Origin: Fibrobacter sp. UWB11
GTDB taxonomy: Bacteria > Fibrobacterota > Fibrobacteria > Fibrobacterales > Fibrobacteraceae
Length of the DNA stretch: 64,000 bases
Assembly (NCBI RefSeq): GCF_900143015.1
Contig: NZ_FSRT01000003.1
Coordinates: 124,001 to 188,000, forward strand
Reading direction: 5' to 3'
Shown: positions 16,417-25,698 of the stretch, piece by piece
Layout of the letters: each line of letters starts with the position of its first letter
How positions within the stretch are numbered: the first letter of the stretch is position 1
The notes under the pieces: generated by a model
What the model saw: only the letters and a program-made list of their open reading frames with translations
What the model was told of the DNA's origin: nothing
Database searches by the model: none
Translations under genes and position numbers: made by a program

Positions 16417-17172
16417 TTAGCCTTTCACGTGGATTGCGGCAGCGAATTCCTTAAGCAAGGCAGGATCATTGACCTTTTCCCAGAGGGTTCCGGTCACGAT
16501 AATCTGCGCACCTGCAGCAACGCGAACGGCAGCAGTCTGCGGGTCCTTGATGCCACCACCGGTGATGATGGTCATTTCGGTTGCCTTGCGAGTGTAGGCA
16601 ATGTGTTCGACCGGCACGGGTTCCTCGGCGCCGCTACCAGCTTCGAGATAAACGTAACGCATGCCCATCAATTCTGCAGCAATGGAGTTCACCATGCTGA
16701 GCTTGGGCTTGTTTGCAGGCACGGGCATCGTACCGCTGATGTATTCGACTGTCGTGCGTTTGCCGCTGTTGATGAGCTGGTACGCCGTCGGAATAGCTTC
16801 CATGTTGAGTGCACGCACAAGCGCACCACCACGAACCTGTTCGTCGATAAGATAGTTCGGATTACGACCGCTCACAAGAGTCATGAAAAGCATGGCATCA
16901 AAGCCAGGAACAACCTGCGATGCTCCACCCGGGAAAAGAATAACCGGCAAATCAACGGCAGCCTTGAGCGCCGCTACCTGCTTGGGGAGTGTAAAATTAC
17001 CCAAATAGGAACCGCCCACCAAAAGGAGGTCTGCTCCATTTTCCGCAGCCAATGAACCGGCCTTTACAAACGCCGCCTCGTCCGAAGTATCCGGATCCAA
17101 CAGCACAGCAAACAAGGCACCACGCTTTTCAATTTCTGCATTCAAACGGAGTTCAGTTTTCCCAGGTTTCAT
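16417..17172 (-). CDS. GGGP synthase family (PcrB-like) prenyltransferase
   Basis: A 251-residue TIM-barrel protein of the geranylgeranylglyceryl phosphate synthase family: AVLLDPDTSDE (substrate-binding start), GGSYLGNF, ILFPGGASQV, YLEAGSGAEEPVP and ITGGGIKDPQ with the phosphate-binding loop. The family joins glycerol-1-phosphate to a prenyl diphosphate, the first ether-lipid step in archaea; bacterial members exist in Bacteroidetes-related lineages with less clear roles. The ATG at 17172 has AAGGA upstream and begins at the conserved domain; a start 35 codons earlier falls in the promoter region. No glycerol-1-phosphate dehydrogenase gene was seen nearby. Confidence 0.88.
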   Translation of the reverse strand: MKPGKTELRLNAEIEKRGALFAVLLDPDTSDEAAFVKAGSLAAENGADLLLVGGSYLGNFTLPKQVAALKAAVDLPVILFPGGASQVVPGFDAMLFMTLVSGRNPNYLIDEQVRGGALVRALNMEAIPTAYQLINSGKRTTVEYISGTMPVPANKPKLSMVNSIAAELMGMRYVYLEAGSGAEEPVPVEHIAYTRKATEMTIITGGGIKDPQTAAVRVAAGAQIIVTGTLWEKVNDPALLKEFAAAIHVKG

Positions 17173-17224
17173 AATAAGTCCTTTTTGCACATGACGCGCA
17201 AGATAGGTTAAAGATACAATATTT

Positions 17225-17254
17225 AAAAAAGAAGGCGGGGCGTACCCCGTCTTC
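17225..17254 (-). terminator. Cassette 1 terminator (shared GAAGACGGGG type)
   Basis: On the minus strand GAAGACGGGG pairs with CCCCGCCTTC (one G-U) around TACG and is followed by six T. It is preceded by CCTCGTGTGAG and TTAGGAGGAAATG, a ribosome-site-like sequence, also found before other cassette terminators. Confidence 0.85.
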
Positions 17255-17289
17255 TGTCCCTCATTTCCTCCTAACACTCACACGAGGGA

Positions 17290-19062
17290 TCAATCTTTCA
17301 TGCAACGGACGAACGAGGTCACAATGCCCACACCATAACCAACCTCAGGGTTACGCGGTTTATAGCTCCAGGCCCACAGCTGATATTGATAATCAGCCAA
17401 AAATTCTGGTTTCATAGCGAAATAAACATCGCCCTTCGTATCAACAAATCCGCTTTCTTCGTCTACCCGAGCAATAGTTTTCAATCCAAAGCCCGAGGGA
17501 TCGCCCAACAAGGTGTCACCCATGCTTATACCGTCTAAAAACTTCCACAAAGTTCTCCATTCTTTACCGGTCGGAATATGCCACCCATCAGGGCAAATTC
17601 CCTGAACATGACCGTCAGCTTTTTCAACAGAATCTGCCCATGCCGTAATTTTTTGTTCATTCAAATGCGTGTAATAACAAGATTCTCGAATTTGATTAGA
17701 ATCAATAACAGCAGCCCCTTCGTCCCGCCAATATTTGACATAATTCGCCACACACGTATCAAATACGTTTTCCCTTAAAAATGTCGTATCCAACATAAAC
17801 GCATCATAAGCCCTATACACGCCACCATAAACACCACAGCCCGACGATTCAGCAAGTTTAAGATCATCAAAGGCAAGATAATTCAGAGCATGATTTTTCG
17901 GTTTGAGATCAAGGCACCATTCCTTATGTTCACCATTTCCAAAATCCAAATTTTCCGCCATCACCGTCAGCGGCGAACCATCAATGTTATATGTAACAGT
18001 CTTGTACATTTTTCCATTACGGTTATCAGTCATCGTCCCAGTAGAATATCCTACCTGTTTGAATCCATTTTTTGTCATTTTCCATTGGGATTCATGGCAT
18101 TGAATACTGTAGTAACCTTCTTGAATTTCATAATTGGTACCTTCTTTTTCAGCAGTGCATTTGCCAAAGTCGTTCAAGGCAGACAAGAAATTTACCGCAA
18201 AGCGAATACGATTGTATGAATATTGGTAATAGTCTGTTTTGTCAATGGTTTCGTAGTATTCATAAGGAAGCTCTAGACCGAAATCGCCAACATCAATCTC
18301 GGATTCAGCCCAATTAATAAGCGCATCCTTAAGCCAGCTATCTAGATTTCTAAACATTCCGTTTTGGCCAAAAGACTCCGTCACCGGATCCACCACAACA
18401 TATATAAAATACGTCCCTACAAAATTCAAATAATCTTTAACATGTTCATCATCATTCTTGTCGTAATCAGGGGATTTGTCGTACATGCCAAAAGCATCCA
18501 AGACCTCGCGCTGAGCCATCGCCTTCGCGGAATCAAAAGGCACGCCAGACTGTACCAAGTAACGCAATCGGAAACTTTCGAAATGCGTGAGCAAGTTGAC
18601 ACTCACATTACTCGCCTTTCGCACATCAATAATCAATCTAGGACTAATTTGCATACGCGAACTTTTTGCGGGCTGAGTTTCAATCATCACATAGGGGCTT
18701 TTTAGCGATACACTGTCAAAGCTAAAGTTTCCATTCGTATCGAGAATATAACTCCTCCAAACTTTTCCCGTAGTATCAAGCGTCACCGAATCTAGCTCAT
18801 ACATTCTCACTTTGGACGCCAACTCGAAATTAAGAAACTCATTTTTTACGCCATTGTCCATATTCGACAAATTAACGGCACGTCCATCCACGTGAACGCA
18901 GTTCAAATCTACAACCAAAGACGTTTGAGCTGAACCTCCTTCAGTCCCCATCTGCGAAGACACAATCGGCGCTAAAGCATTAGCATCTTCATTAGAGCAA
19001 GCCAAAAGCATAAGCGGTAACGCGACGCAACCATAAACTATTTTCTTTTTCCAGTCAAACAT
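17290..19062 (-). CDS. FISUMP lipoprotein, second in cassette 1
   Basis: A 590-residue lipoprotein (PLMLLACS, Cys 22). After a short GG-containing linker comes a beta-sandwich-like domain with the family words MYELDSVTLDTTG and SLKSPYVMIE, then VDVRKASNVSV (IDVRKASNVSV), then a helical part with AMAQREVLDAFGMYD. The FISUMP domain runs from about residue 343 (MTDNRNGKMYKTVTY) through CPDGWHIPTGKEW to SFVRCMKD at the end. It follows the first lipoprotein of the cassette after eight bases, with TTAGGAGGAAG before the ATG. Location is outer membrane or surface by signal type. Function is unknown. Confidence 0.87.
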   Translation of the reverse strand: MFDWKKKIVYGCVALPLMLLACSNEDANALAPIVSSQMGTEGGSAQTSLVVDLNCVHVDGRAVNLSNMDNGVKNEFLNFELASKVRMYELDSVTLDTTGKVWRSYILDTNGNFSFDSVSLKSPYVMIETQPAKSSRMQISPRLIIDVRKASNVSVNLLTHFESFRLRYLVQSGVPFDSAKAMAQREVLDAFGMYDKSPDYDKNDDEHVKDYLNFVGTYFIYVVVDPVTESFGQNGMFRNLDSWLKDALINWAESEIDVGDFGLELPYEYYETIDKTDYYQYSYNRIRFAVNFLSALNDFGKCTAEKEGTNYEIQEGYYSIQCHESQWKMTKNGFKQVGYSTGTMTDNRNGKMYKTVTYNIDGSPLTVMAENLDFGNGEHKEWCLDLKPKNHALNYLAFDDLKLAESSGCGVYGGVYRAYDAFMLDTTFLRENVFDTCVANYVKYWRDEGAAVIDSNQIRESCYYTHLNEQKITAWADSVEKADGHVQGICPDGWHIPTGKEWRTLWKFLDGISMGDTLLGDPSGFGLKTIARVDEESGFVDTKGDVYFAMKPEFLADYQYQLWAWSYKPRNPEVGYGVGIVTSFVRCMKD

Positions 19063-19070
19063 ACTTCCTC

Positions 19071-21062
19071 CTAATCCTTAATGCAGCGGACAAACAAATT
19101 TTTATAATAAGGGTTAATCGAAACCACATCGTAACCAAATGAATACGCCGTATTCATCAGCGGTATTGATTTGATGTAACCGGTATAAGAGTTACTCATA
19201 TAACGATCATTCCAAATCACAATATACTCCGCCCGCTTTTTTTCAATTTTCAAAGAATGGTTACCAGCCCATTCCATCACAACAGTATTGTATAAATTAA
19301 ATCCAAACGGATCTCCTATAGAAGGCGCAGTAAGCAAGAAAGAAGCCTCAGTATTAGAATGCCATCTTTGATCAATGTATGTATAGACAGTTTCCCAATC
19401 ATCAACTGTGGGGATTCTCCAACCATCCGGGCATACGCCTTGAGTCCCAGCGAGACTATCCAAGTTCACCTTATTAACATCAATAAACTTCGACGTTTCA
19501 CTCATAATCTGTTCGCAGCGTTCCTGAATTTCCGCATCATATATAACTCGTAAAGAGTCTATATTAACGTGGATGGCGCCGCCATAATATTCACATTTTT
19601 CAATATCATATTCATCAGGTTCTTCCAATTCAGCAATACATTTTGCGATATACGCAGAATCGTACGGTATCGTATCTGTTGAATAGCGCTTAGATATGGA
19701 ATCCTTGCATTCTTGCATAGATTCATATTCACTAGTTAGAACAGATTCATCTAGCCCCACGACATCCAGCCAATTGTATCGACGGCCATAGATAGCGCAA
19801 TTTTGTTCATTATCATCGAGGCAACTTGTATTTACACCGCTATAATTCAGGTTCTCGGCCATCCATGTTTGCGTTTTATTGCCAAAGTCTATAGTTACAG
19901 TTTTGTAGACCTTACCATCGCGAGCATCCGTCATGGTTCCAAACGTATGGGGGACCTGTCCATAAGTCAAGTGCCAATTTCCTGAACGGCAAACGATTTT
20001 GAATTTCACATCATCCGAGCTATAAATTCCTCCAGTAACATCTACGGTTGTTTCTTCCAATTCGGAAGTGCATCGTCCAGATTCAAGCACAACAGACATC
20101 ATCCCTGCAAGGTATTTTTCATAAAGTAACATCGCTTGATATTCTTTCGCCACCTGCGGCCCCATGTTATCATAGACACCTTGCGGAATACTCAGCTTGA
20201 ACTTCAAATCTTTAACAACACTCATCACGCCGTTTTTCACAGTCTCTTTTCCTCTCATGAAAGTTCCCGTCTGTTCAAACGCTTTTGCAACAGAGGAAAC
20301 CTCCTTAGAATTTTCATAACCATACGAATTAAGCATGACTCTAACAAATACCGACTGCATCGCATAGTAATCAAGCCCCGAAACATCCAAACTGTCAAAT
20401 ACAATTCCATAAAGTCCAAAAGCTTCAAGAATTTCTCGTTTCGCTTGAGCCATCGCATCGGCAAAATCATTTCCAATCAACGTCAAAACACGCACACGAT
20501 ACGCTATCAAATCAGAGAAAATATCAACAGTAACAGGCGTTGTATCACGGACATCCACAAAGGCATTCAAGCTAAGCGTACTACCTTGTCCATCTTCACC
20601 ACATCCATAATATTCACAACTAACACTCATAGTTAAAGGTTTCCGTTCAACAGCCGTAATCCAGACATACGGAGACCTTAGCGTCACGCCCTGAATGTTG
20701 AACAAGCCGCCATCGTTATCAATCGTATCGGCATAAGACACGCCCGTTTTTTCGAGCGAATCGGCATCAAGTTCATAAAGAGTTACGATGGAACCCTTCG
20801 GCATTCCGCTTATAGACAGATCTACTTCTTGTTTAGAAGAATCCAACGGTTCGCGCCGCATACTTGCCATAGCAAGCCCCTTCACAGTAATATTTTCGAG
20901 CGAAGCTGTTTCTTCCGTAGAACCGCCCTCATGCGCTAACGGAGAATGATTAATTTCTTCGGAACAACCGACATACATCATAACAAGAGCAAACGCCATA
21001 ATCAAACAGAACGCAGCTCCAATAAAATCTCGCAACAGCGAGTTTTGTTTTGAATGCTTCAT
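19071..21062 (-). CDS. FISUMP lipoprotein, first in cassette 1
   Basis: A 663-residue lipoprotein (MMYVGCSE, Cys 33) with the GG-S-TEE linker motif right after the signal, the beta domain (LYELDADSLEKTG, LRSPYVWI), a VDVRDTTPVTV strand and helix words AQAKREILEAFGLYG. The FISUMP domain starts near residue 375 (GTMTDARDGKVYKTVTI, TWMAENLNY), contains a long acidic/Cys insert around YDIEKCEYYGG and ends LFVRCIKD. It begins nine bases after the regulator stop codon, with TTAGGAGGATATC before the ATG, so the two are surely one transcript. Confidence 0.87.
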   Translation of the reverse strand: MKHSKQNSLLRDFIGAAFCLIMAFALVMMYVGCSEEINHSPLAHEGGSTEETASLENITVKGLAMASMRREPLDSSKQEVDLSISGMPKGSIVTLYELDADSLEKTGVSYADTIDNDGGLFNIQGVTLRSPYVWITAVERKPLTMSVSCEYYGCGEDGQGSTLSLNAFVDVRDTTPVTVDIFSDLIAYRVRVLTLIGNDFADAMAQAKREILEAFGLYGIVFDSLDVSGLDYYAMQSVFVRVMLNSYGYENSKEVSSVAKAFEQTGTFMRGKETVKNGVMSVVKDLKFKLSIPQGVYDNMGPQVAKEYQAMLLYEKYLAGMMSVVLESGRCTSELEETTVDVTGGIYSSDDVKFKIVCRSGNWHLTYGQVPHTFGTMTDARDGKVYKTVTIDFGNKTQTWMAENLNYSGVNTSCLDDNEQNCAIYGRRYNWLDVVGLDESVLTSEYESMQECKDSISKRYSTDTIPYDSAYIAKCIAELEEPDEYDIEKCEYYGGAIHVNIDSLRVIYDAEIQERCEQIMSETSKFIDVNKVNLDSLAGTQGVCPDGWRIPTVDDWETVYTYIDQRWHSNTEASFLLTAPSIGDPFGFNLYNTVVMEWAGNHSLKIEKKRAEYIVIWNDRYMSNSYTGYIKSIPLMNTAYSFGYDVVSINPYYKNLFVRCIKD

Positions 21063-21071
21063 GATATCCTC

Positions 21072-21902
21072 CTAATCCTTATCAACACTCTTTTTTGTCA
21101 TCGGGAAAAACTGCACGTTCAAGCGATAAACTTCGTCGGCAGCATCATTTTTCGTTGCAATCGCAATAATTCTTTTACGGAATTCCGCAATTTCCTGAAC
21201 GATTTCATCGTATGCACTTTGAGTAATGCCAAGCGTAAGGCCCGAGAAATGGCGTTCTTTTTGCGGTACACCTTCGATTGCGTCAAGCGCAAATTCTCCC
21301 ATTTGGCGGTGCATTCCACGAACGGCCACAGGAGTCACATCCATGGGGCCGGTCGTCACAGATTTTTCAGTCTGTACGTAATTTCCGTCTTCGTCCTTTT
21401 GGAGCAAATTTGCCTTGATTAAAAAACTAAGCGATTCACTGACTTCGGCAGCGGTGATTTTAGGACGACAAGCACGAGCAAGAGCAAGCGGCTTTGCACC
21501 GGGCATCGCAGGAGCGAGTTCACGGAGCACCGGATTTTTCCAGCTGTCGAAATAACGGAACGAATCGCCTTCAATGATTCTGACTTTATGCACATCGGCA
21601 ATGGCAAGCATTCTATTGAAGGCAAACTTTTTTTCTTCGTCCGTTTTGGCGTGGTCGAACTTGACCATTTCGGCAAAATATTCTTGTTCGTAACCCGAAA
21701 GGCCCATCGCAAACGCGACTTGACCTGCGGTTTCTTCGCTCAAATTCGAGCGGCCTTCGCTCACGTATTTAAGGAACACAGGCGATGAAAATCCTGCCGC
21801 CTGCGTAAAAGTTTGCCAAGTAAACGCAGATTTCGCCTTTTTCTCGGCGTAGTAATCCGCGATGTACTGGTGGTAATTGGTGTACTCTAGTACATCCTTC
21901 AT
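21072..21902 (-). CDS. TIGR02147/DUF4423 regulator-like protein, cassette 1
   Basis: A 276-residue protein of the second-largest Fibrobacter paralogous family. It opens with the family signature MKDVLEYTNYHQYIADYYAE. Residues about 25-65 (WQTFTQAAGFSSPVFLKYVS, then NLSEETAGQVAFAMGLSGYE) look like a helix-turn-helix. The C-terminal DUF4423 part contains TTGPMDVTPVAVRGMH and ends with the common YRLNVQFFPMTKKS. No signal or membrane segment, so it is cytoplasmic. A transcriptional role is inferred from the HTH-like part and its place as first gene of the unit. AGGGGGG precedes the ATG at 21902; an upstream in-frame ATG seven codons earlier lies before this ribosome site. Confidence 0.87.
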   Translation of the reverse strand: MKDVLEYTNYHQYIADYYAEKKAKSAFTWQTFTQAAGFSSPVFLKYVSEGRSNLSEETAGQVAFAMGLSGYEQEYFAEMVKFDHAKTDEEKKFAFNRMLAIADVHKVRIIEGDSFRYFDSWKNPVLRELAPAMPGAKPLALARACRPKITAAEVSESLSFLIKANLLQKDEDGNYVQTEKSVTTGPMDVTPVAVRGMHRQMGEFALDAIEGVPQKERHFSGLTLGITQSAYDEIVQEIAEFRKRIIAIATKNDAADEVYRLNVQFFPMTKKSVDKD

Positions 21903-21960
21903 CGTATCCCCCCTACAGAACAACCTCTTGATCCGAAGACCCGTGTCGTTTCCAAATTGA

Positions 21961-21989
21961 AATATAATCTCTAAAATTTAAAAAGTCAA
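21961..21989 (-). promoter_or_regulatory. Cassette 1 promoter
   Basis: TTGACT and TATATT on the minus strand with a 17-base spacer, preceded by AACTA. The same layout occurs before all five TIGR02147 genes. Confidence 0.75.
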
Positions 21990-22157
21990 TAGTTATTATG
22001 ATAAATAATTAGCGTTTTTAGAGAAATTCAAGCATTTTTACAAAAATCAATAAAAAATTAAAGAATTTAAGGATATAAATAAAATAATTTATAAATTCAA
22101 GAAATAATGGATTCTTCCGCCTTTGGCGTCAGAATGACGTATGTTTGAAATAATGGA

Positions 22158-22234
22158 CTGGGGCAAGCCCCAACCTCTCCGGCTCGGTCATATCCATGCA
22201 TAAGTATGGATGCGACTCTCACCTTTCGAGGTTG
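22158..22234. repeat. Branched hairpin repeat, copy B
   Basis: TGGGG/CCCCA hairpin (22159-22172), outer stem CAACCTC (22171-22177) / GAGGTTG (22228-22234) and inner hairpin ATCCAT/ATGGAT (22192-22211). Both stems differ from copy A at 8444 yet stay paired. It is flanked by GCCTTTGGCGTCA-type repeat words at 22116 and 22241. Confidence 0.7.
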
Positions 22235-22253
22235 CTCTTCCGCCTTTGGCGTC

Positions 22254-22285
22254 AAAAAAAAGAAGGCGGGGCGAACCCCGTCTTC
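22254..22285 (-). terminator. Cassette 2 terminator
   Basis: GAAGACGGGG/CCCCGCCTTC hairpin with TTCG loop followed by a T-run on the minus strand; the preceding sequence is GTTAGGAGGAAAGG. Confidence 0.87.
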
Positions 22286-22324
22286 CCTTTCCTCCTAACA
22301 AATAATTGTATTACGTTTTAAGAT

Positions 22325-23992
22325 TTAGTCCTTGATGCAGCGAACATACGATTCAGCCATACTCGGAAATTCATCTCCATAGCAACTGTATCTATCTACC
22401 GCAGAGCATGCCCTATTGTATTCATCAACCACGTAAAAATCATACTCGTCCAAAGTCAGCCCAAATCCAGTCGGATTACCCAAGAAAGTACGATGCAAAT
22501 AATCCCCGACCAACCCTTTTCTGTCAATATTTTCGTGCTTCTTCGGAACAGTCGGATTATACCATTCCACCATATAATCCAGCAAAGAATCCATTTCCCC
22601 ACGCGTGGGAATATGCCAGCCATTGGGGCAAACGCCTTGATACACGCCCTTTTCAACCATAACAGAATCCATATGTTGACGATACTTCAATGTATCAAGA
22701 CTCCGTTCAAGGCCTTCTTCACACTCATTCCAGAAATCAGACTCTTCACACTCCGGGCAATCTTTCAAATGGCGCTGAAAGCACATTTCTCTTGTTTCAA
22801 TTATCGAAGTGTCCAAGCTAAAAGCGCCACCGACATCGTACATGCCACAACAGCTCGCTCGATGTTCGCAAGGCACCTGCAATTCAGAAGCGTTATAGTC
22901 CAAGCGTTCTGCGAGCCAAGTCTGCGTTTTTCCATTTATATCATAGGTCACGGTCTTATACGTTTTTCCATCACGTTCATCCGTCATCGTTCCCATGGAA
23001 TGTTTCATTTCTTTATACGAAAATTCCCATCCCTCTGAACGACATGTCAACATAATGTTTTTGTCGAGAATTTCAAAAGCTTTTCCCTCATTTTCCGCAG
23101 TGCACAAGCCCGCATCAAGCAAATGAGCTACGAAGGATTTCAAGAAGAGAAGATTCCGACGAGCTTTCTCAACAGACAGCACGGCATATTGATCCTGTTC
23201 TTCAACACTCTCCGCATAAGTCAAGATTTCGCTAAGCTCTTTTAGCATATTCAATGATTCTGTCAAAAAGCGTTTCTTCAAAAACTCCGTACCGCAAGTG
23301 AGATTGCCACACTTTTCAAGTTTCGCAACAACAGTATCTTCGGTCGTGTATTTCATAAAATCTTCGATAAACGCCATATAGATTCTATAGCTAGGATCCT
23401 GTACATTTTCAACTTCGGGTTTATCAAATAAATCAACATAAAAGCCAAACGACTCAAGAACTTCCTTGCTTGCCTGTTTTTTGGCTTCAGCAAAACTCAT
23501 TCCAGATTTCATCAGATAACGAGCTCGAATACTTTCAAAGTACGTCTTCTTGTCAACGGCAAAGGCATTCGCATCCCGAACATCAACAATATTATAGCGT
23601 CGATTGGAATAATCCGTCGAAAGCATAACATAAGGACTTTTCAAAGATAAACTATCAATAACAATGCTATCGATATCAGGAGTTACCAAATACAAAGGTT
23701 TACTACTAAAATTCCAACTATAAGGAACTCTTCTCGTGGTATCAAAAGTTACAGAATCAAGTTCATATATCTGAACAGACCCATATGGAGCAGTATAAAC
23801 GTTCATTCCCCTATAAACTACATCCGAGCCGTCAAACACAACACTCGAACTTGAAGCAGGAGCTTCATCGCTACTCGATGACAAACCATACGGCTCGCCC
23901 GAAGGAGCATTCGGCACCAAGCTATCGACTTCAGAACAAGCGATTAACGCAAGCGGCGTCAAAAACGCCATGAGCCACTTTTTAATATTCAT
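22325..23992 (-). CDS. FISUMP lipoprotein, second in cassette 2
   Basis: A 555-residue lipoprotein (LALIACSE, Cys 19). It differs from its relatives in having a serine linker (LSSSSDEAPASSSS) after the signal. The beta domain has IYELDSVTFDTT and SLKSPYVMLS, followed by VDVRDANAFAV and AKKQASKEVLESFGFYV. The FISUMP domain starts near residue 335 (GTMTDERDGKTYKTVTY, TWLAERLDY), contains a Cys-rich loop (MCFQRHLKDCPECEESDFW) and ends SYVRCIKD. AAAGGAGGAATG lies before the ATG. It follows the first lipoprotein of the cassette after 18 bases. Confidence 0.86.
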   Translation of the reverse strand: MNIKKWLMAFLTPLALIACSEVDSLVPNAPSGEPYGLSSSSDEAPASSSSVVFDGSDVVYRGMNVYTAPYGSVQIYELDSVTFDTTRRVPYSWNFSSKPLYLVTPDIDSIVIDSLSLKSPYVMLSTDYSNRRYNIVDVRDANAFAVDKKTYFESIRARYLMKSGMSFAEAKKQASKEVLESFGFYVDLFDKPEVENVQDPSYRIYMAFIEDFMKYTTEDTVVAKLEKCGNLTCGTEFLKKRFLTESLNMLKELSEILTYAESVEEQDQYAVLSVEKARRNLLFLKSFVAHLLDAGLCTAENEGKAFEILDKNIMLTCRSEGWEFSYKEMKHSMGTMTDERDGKTYKTVTYDINGKTQTWLAERLDYNASELQVPCEHRASCCGMYDVGGAFSLDTSIIETREMCFQRHLKDCPECEESDFWNECEEGLERSLDTLKYRQHMDSVMVEKGVYQGVCPNGWHIPTRGEMDSLLDYMVEWYNPTVPKKHENIDRKGLVGDYLHRTFLGNPTGFGLTLDEYDFYVVDEYNRACSAVDRYSCYGDEFPSMAESYVRCIKD

Positions 23993-24010
23993 AAAACATT
24001 CCTCCTTTAT

Positions 24011-25690
24011 TTAATCCTTAACACAACGAACAGAAACTTCATTTTCACCTAGATATTCTGATTGCGTAGCTTTAAATTTCGCTTTTCGACTTATATAAGT
24101 CCATTTAGTTCCATTGCTATAAATCGAGATTACCGTAGAATTCACAAGATCAGTATTATTTAAAACTTTAAACGTGCTATCAATTTTTACAGCATACTTA
24201 GCTCCAATTTTTTTATCAGATTCTCCAAATCCGGCAATCGCCATCATATCCATTCTATAATCCAACATGCGAACATTTACTTTTCCTTCCACATAAGCAC
24301 GCAACTTTTTCCATTCATTTGCATCTGGAAGATGCCATCCATCAGGACATATACCTTGATAGTTTTTCCCAGTCGCCTTGACAGAATCCGTTATAGCCCA
24401 AAGTCTCTCGTAATCAAGATTGCTTTTTTCCGCCTGCAGGCGATCGCAATTCGTATAAGAATCTTCTTCAATACAATCCTCATAAGGAATCAACGCAACA
24501 GAATCAGGCAAAGCCATTGCATCATTCCAGAAATAAATACCATCTGCAGATTTATACTTCAAATTTTCTGCAAGCCATGTTTGCGCACCGCCGTCAACAT
24601 TATATGTAACAGTCTTATATTTCGATCCATCACGGGAATCCGTCATTTCGCCCAAAATAGCACCGACACTATCAGGAACCACATAATGGACTAAATAGGA
24701 CCAAGCTCCATTTTTACAAACAAAATCAATATCTCTGTGTACATCATAGGTGAACGCAGTGCTATAGCCCTCATTTCCAGCAGAACACGGATCCAATTCC
24801 CACAAGCTCGCCATGAAGTTATGCATAAGGTCATGCAGACGAACCTTCACATCGTCGCCAATCCATTCGGCATCAAACCAGCTAACAATTCCTTCGACAA
24901 AGTCGTTCTTCACATTAGGTATTGCTTTAAAAGAGCCAGCTTTAGCAAACGCATTTGCCAAACCAGCCTCAGTTTTAGGTGTAAAGCCGACCACGTAACT
25001 CGCGAATAAGATTTCATCTTGATTTTCTTGAGACTCAGCCTTATCAAAACGATAAGGAACACCATAGATTCCCAAAGCACTGAGTATTTCACTTTCGGAT
25101 TGTCGTTTAGCATCCTCAAAACTCATTCCTTGGCCAATCAAGCCCAGCAGTCGTTTAGTCTCTATAGTCGTCGCCACATTGATACTGACATTCTTAACCT
25201 TTCGCAAATCAACTATCAAACTATACACCATATAATGAGTAGTTCCATTAACGACACAGCCGTCTATCCATCTACGTTCCTCATCCCCTATTCCGCATTC
25301 GTAAGGAGACAATTCGAGCATAACATAAGGGCTCTTTAGTGAAACGCTATCAAAGCTGAACTCGCCCGAAGTATCTTTAGATTGACTATAGTAAACCAAA
25401 CCCGTTGTGCTAAAATTGACAGAATCCAGTTCTGACATTCTTACAACAGAACCCACAGGAACTGAACTAACAAAATTGACCTTAGTAGTGTCATTTTCAT
25501 CAATTTTTGTTTCAAACAACCTTGCATACGCCACCACATTAATATTCTCAAGAGAAGCCTGTTCTTCTGTGTAACCGCCATCATGCGCAAGCGGAGAATT
25601 ACCAGGTTCTTCAGAACACGCTGCAAATATAAAGGCAAGCAGCATCGCCATTTTGCAGGCAATCTGCCCGCCAAATTTAGAGTAATTCAT
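24011..25690 (-). CDS. FISUMP lipoprotein, first in cassette 2
   Basis: A 559-residue lipoprotein (AFIFAACSE, Cys 25). The signal region MNYSKFGGQIACKMAMLLAF is nearly the same as those of the lipoproteins at 30032 and 34230, while the mature parts diverge. Beta domain words are MSELDSVNFSTTG and SLKSPYVMLE, then VDLRKVKNVSINV and AKRQSESEILSALGIYG. The FISUMP domain begins near residue 350 (EMTDSRDGSKYKTVTY, TWLAENLKY) and ends VSVRCVKD. It starts eight bases after the regulator stop with TTAGGAGGAATC before the ATG. Confidence 0.87.
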   Translation of the reverse strand: MNYSKFGGQIACKMAMLLAFIFAACSEEPGNSPLAHDGGYTEEQASLENINVVAYARLFETKIDENDTTKVNFVSSVPVGSVVRMSELDSVNFSTTGLVYYSQSKDTSGEFSFDSVSLKSPYVMLELSPYECGIGDEERRWIDGCVVNGTTHYMVYSLIVDLRKVKNVSINVATTIETKRLLGLIGQGMSFEDAKRQSESEILSALGIYGVPYRFDKAESQENQDEILFASYVVGFTPKTEAGLANAFAKAGSFKAIPNVKNDFVEGIVSWFDAEWIGDDVKVRLHDLMHNFMASLWELDPCSAGNEGYSTAFTYDVHRDIDFVCKNGAWSYLVHYVVPDSVGAILGEMTDSRDGSKYKTVTYNVDGGAQTWLAENLKYKSADGIYFWNDAMALPDSVALIPYEDCIEEDSYTNCDRLQAEKSNLDYERLWAITDSVKATGKNYQGICPDGWHLPDANEWKKLRAYVEGKVNVRMLDYRMDMMAIAGFGESDKKIGAKYAVKIDSTFKVLNNTDLVNSTVISIYSNGTKWTYISRKAKFKATQSEYLGENEVSVRCVKD

Positions 25691-25698
25691 GATTCCTC

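Noticed and set aside
17223-17264. 13-codon frame overlapping the cassette 1 terminator
   Set aside because: It has a good ribosome site but lies in the terminator stem and is absent from the other cassettes; kept only as an observation.
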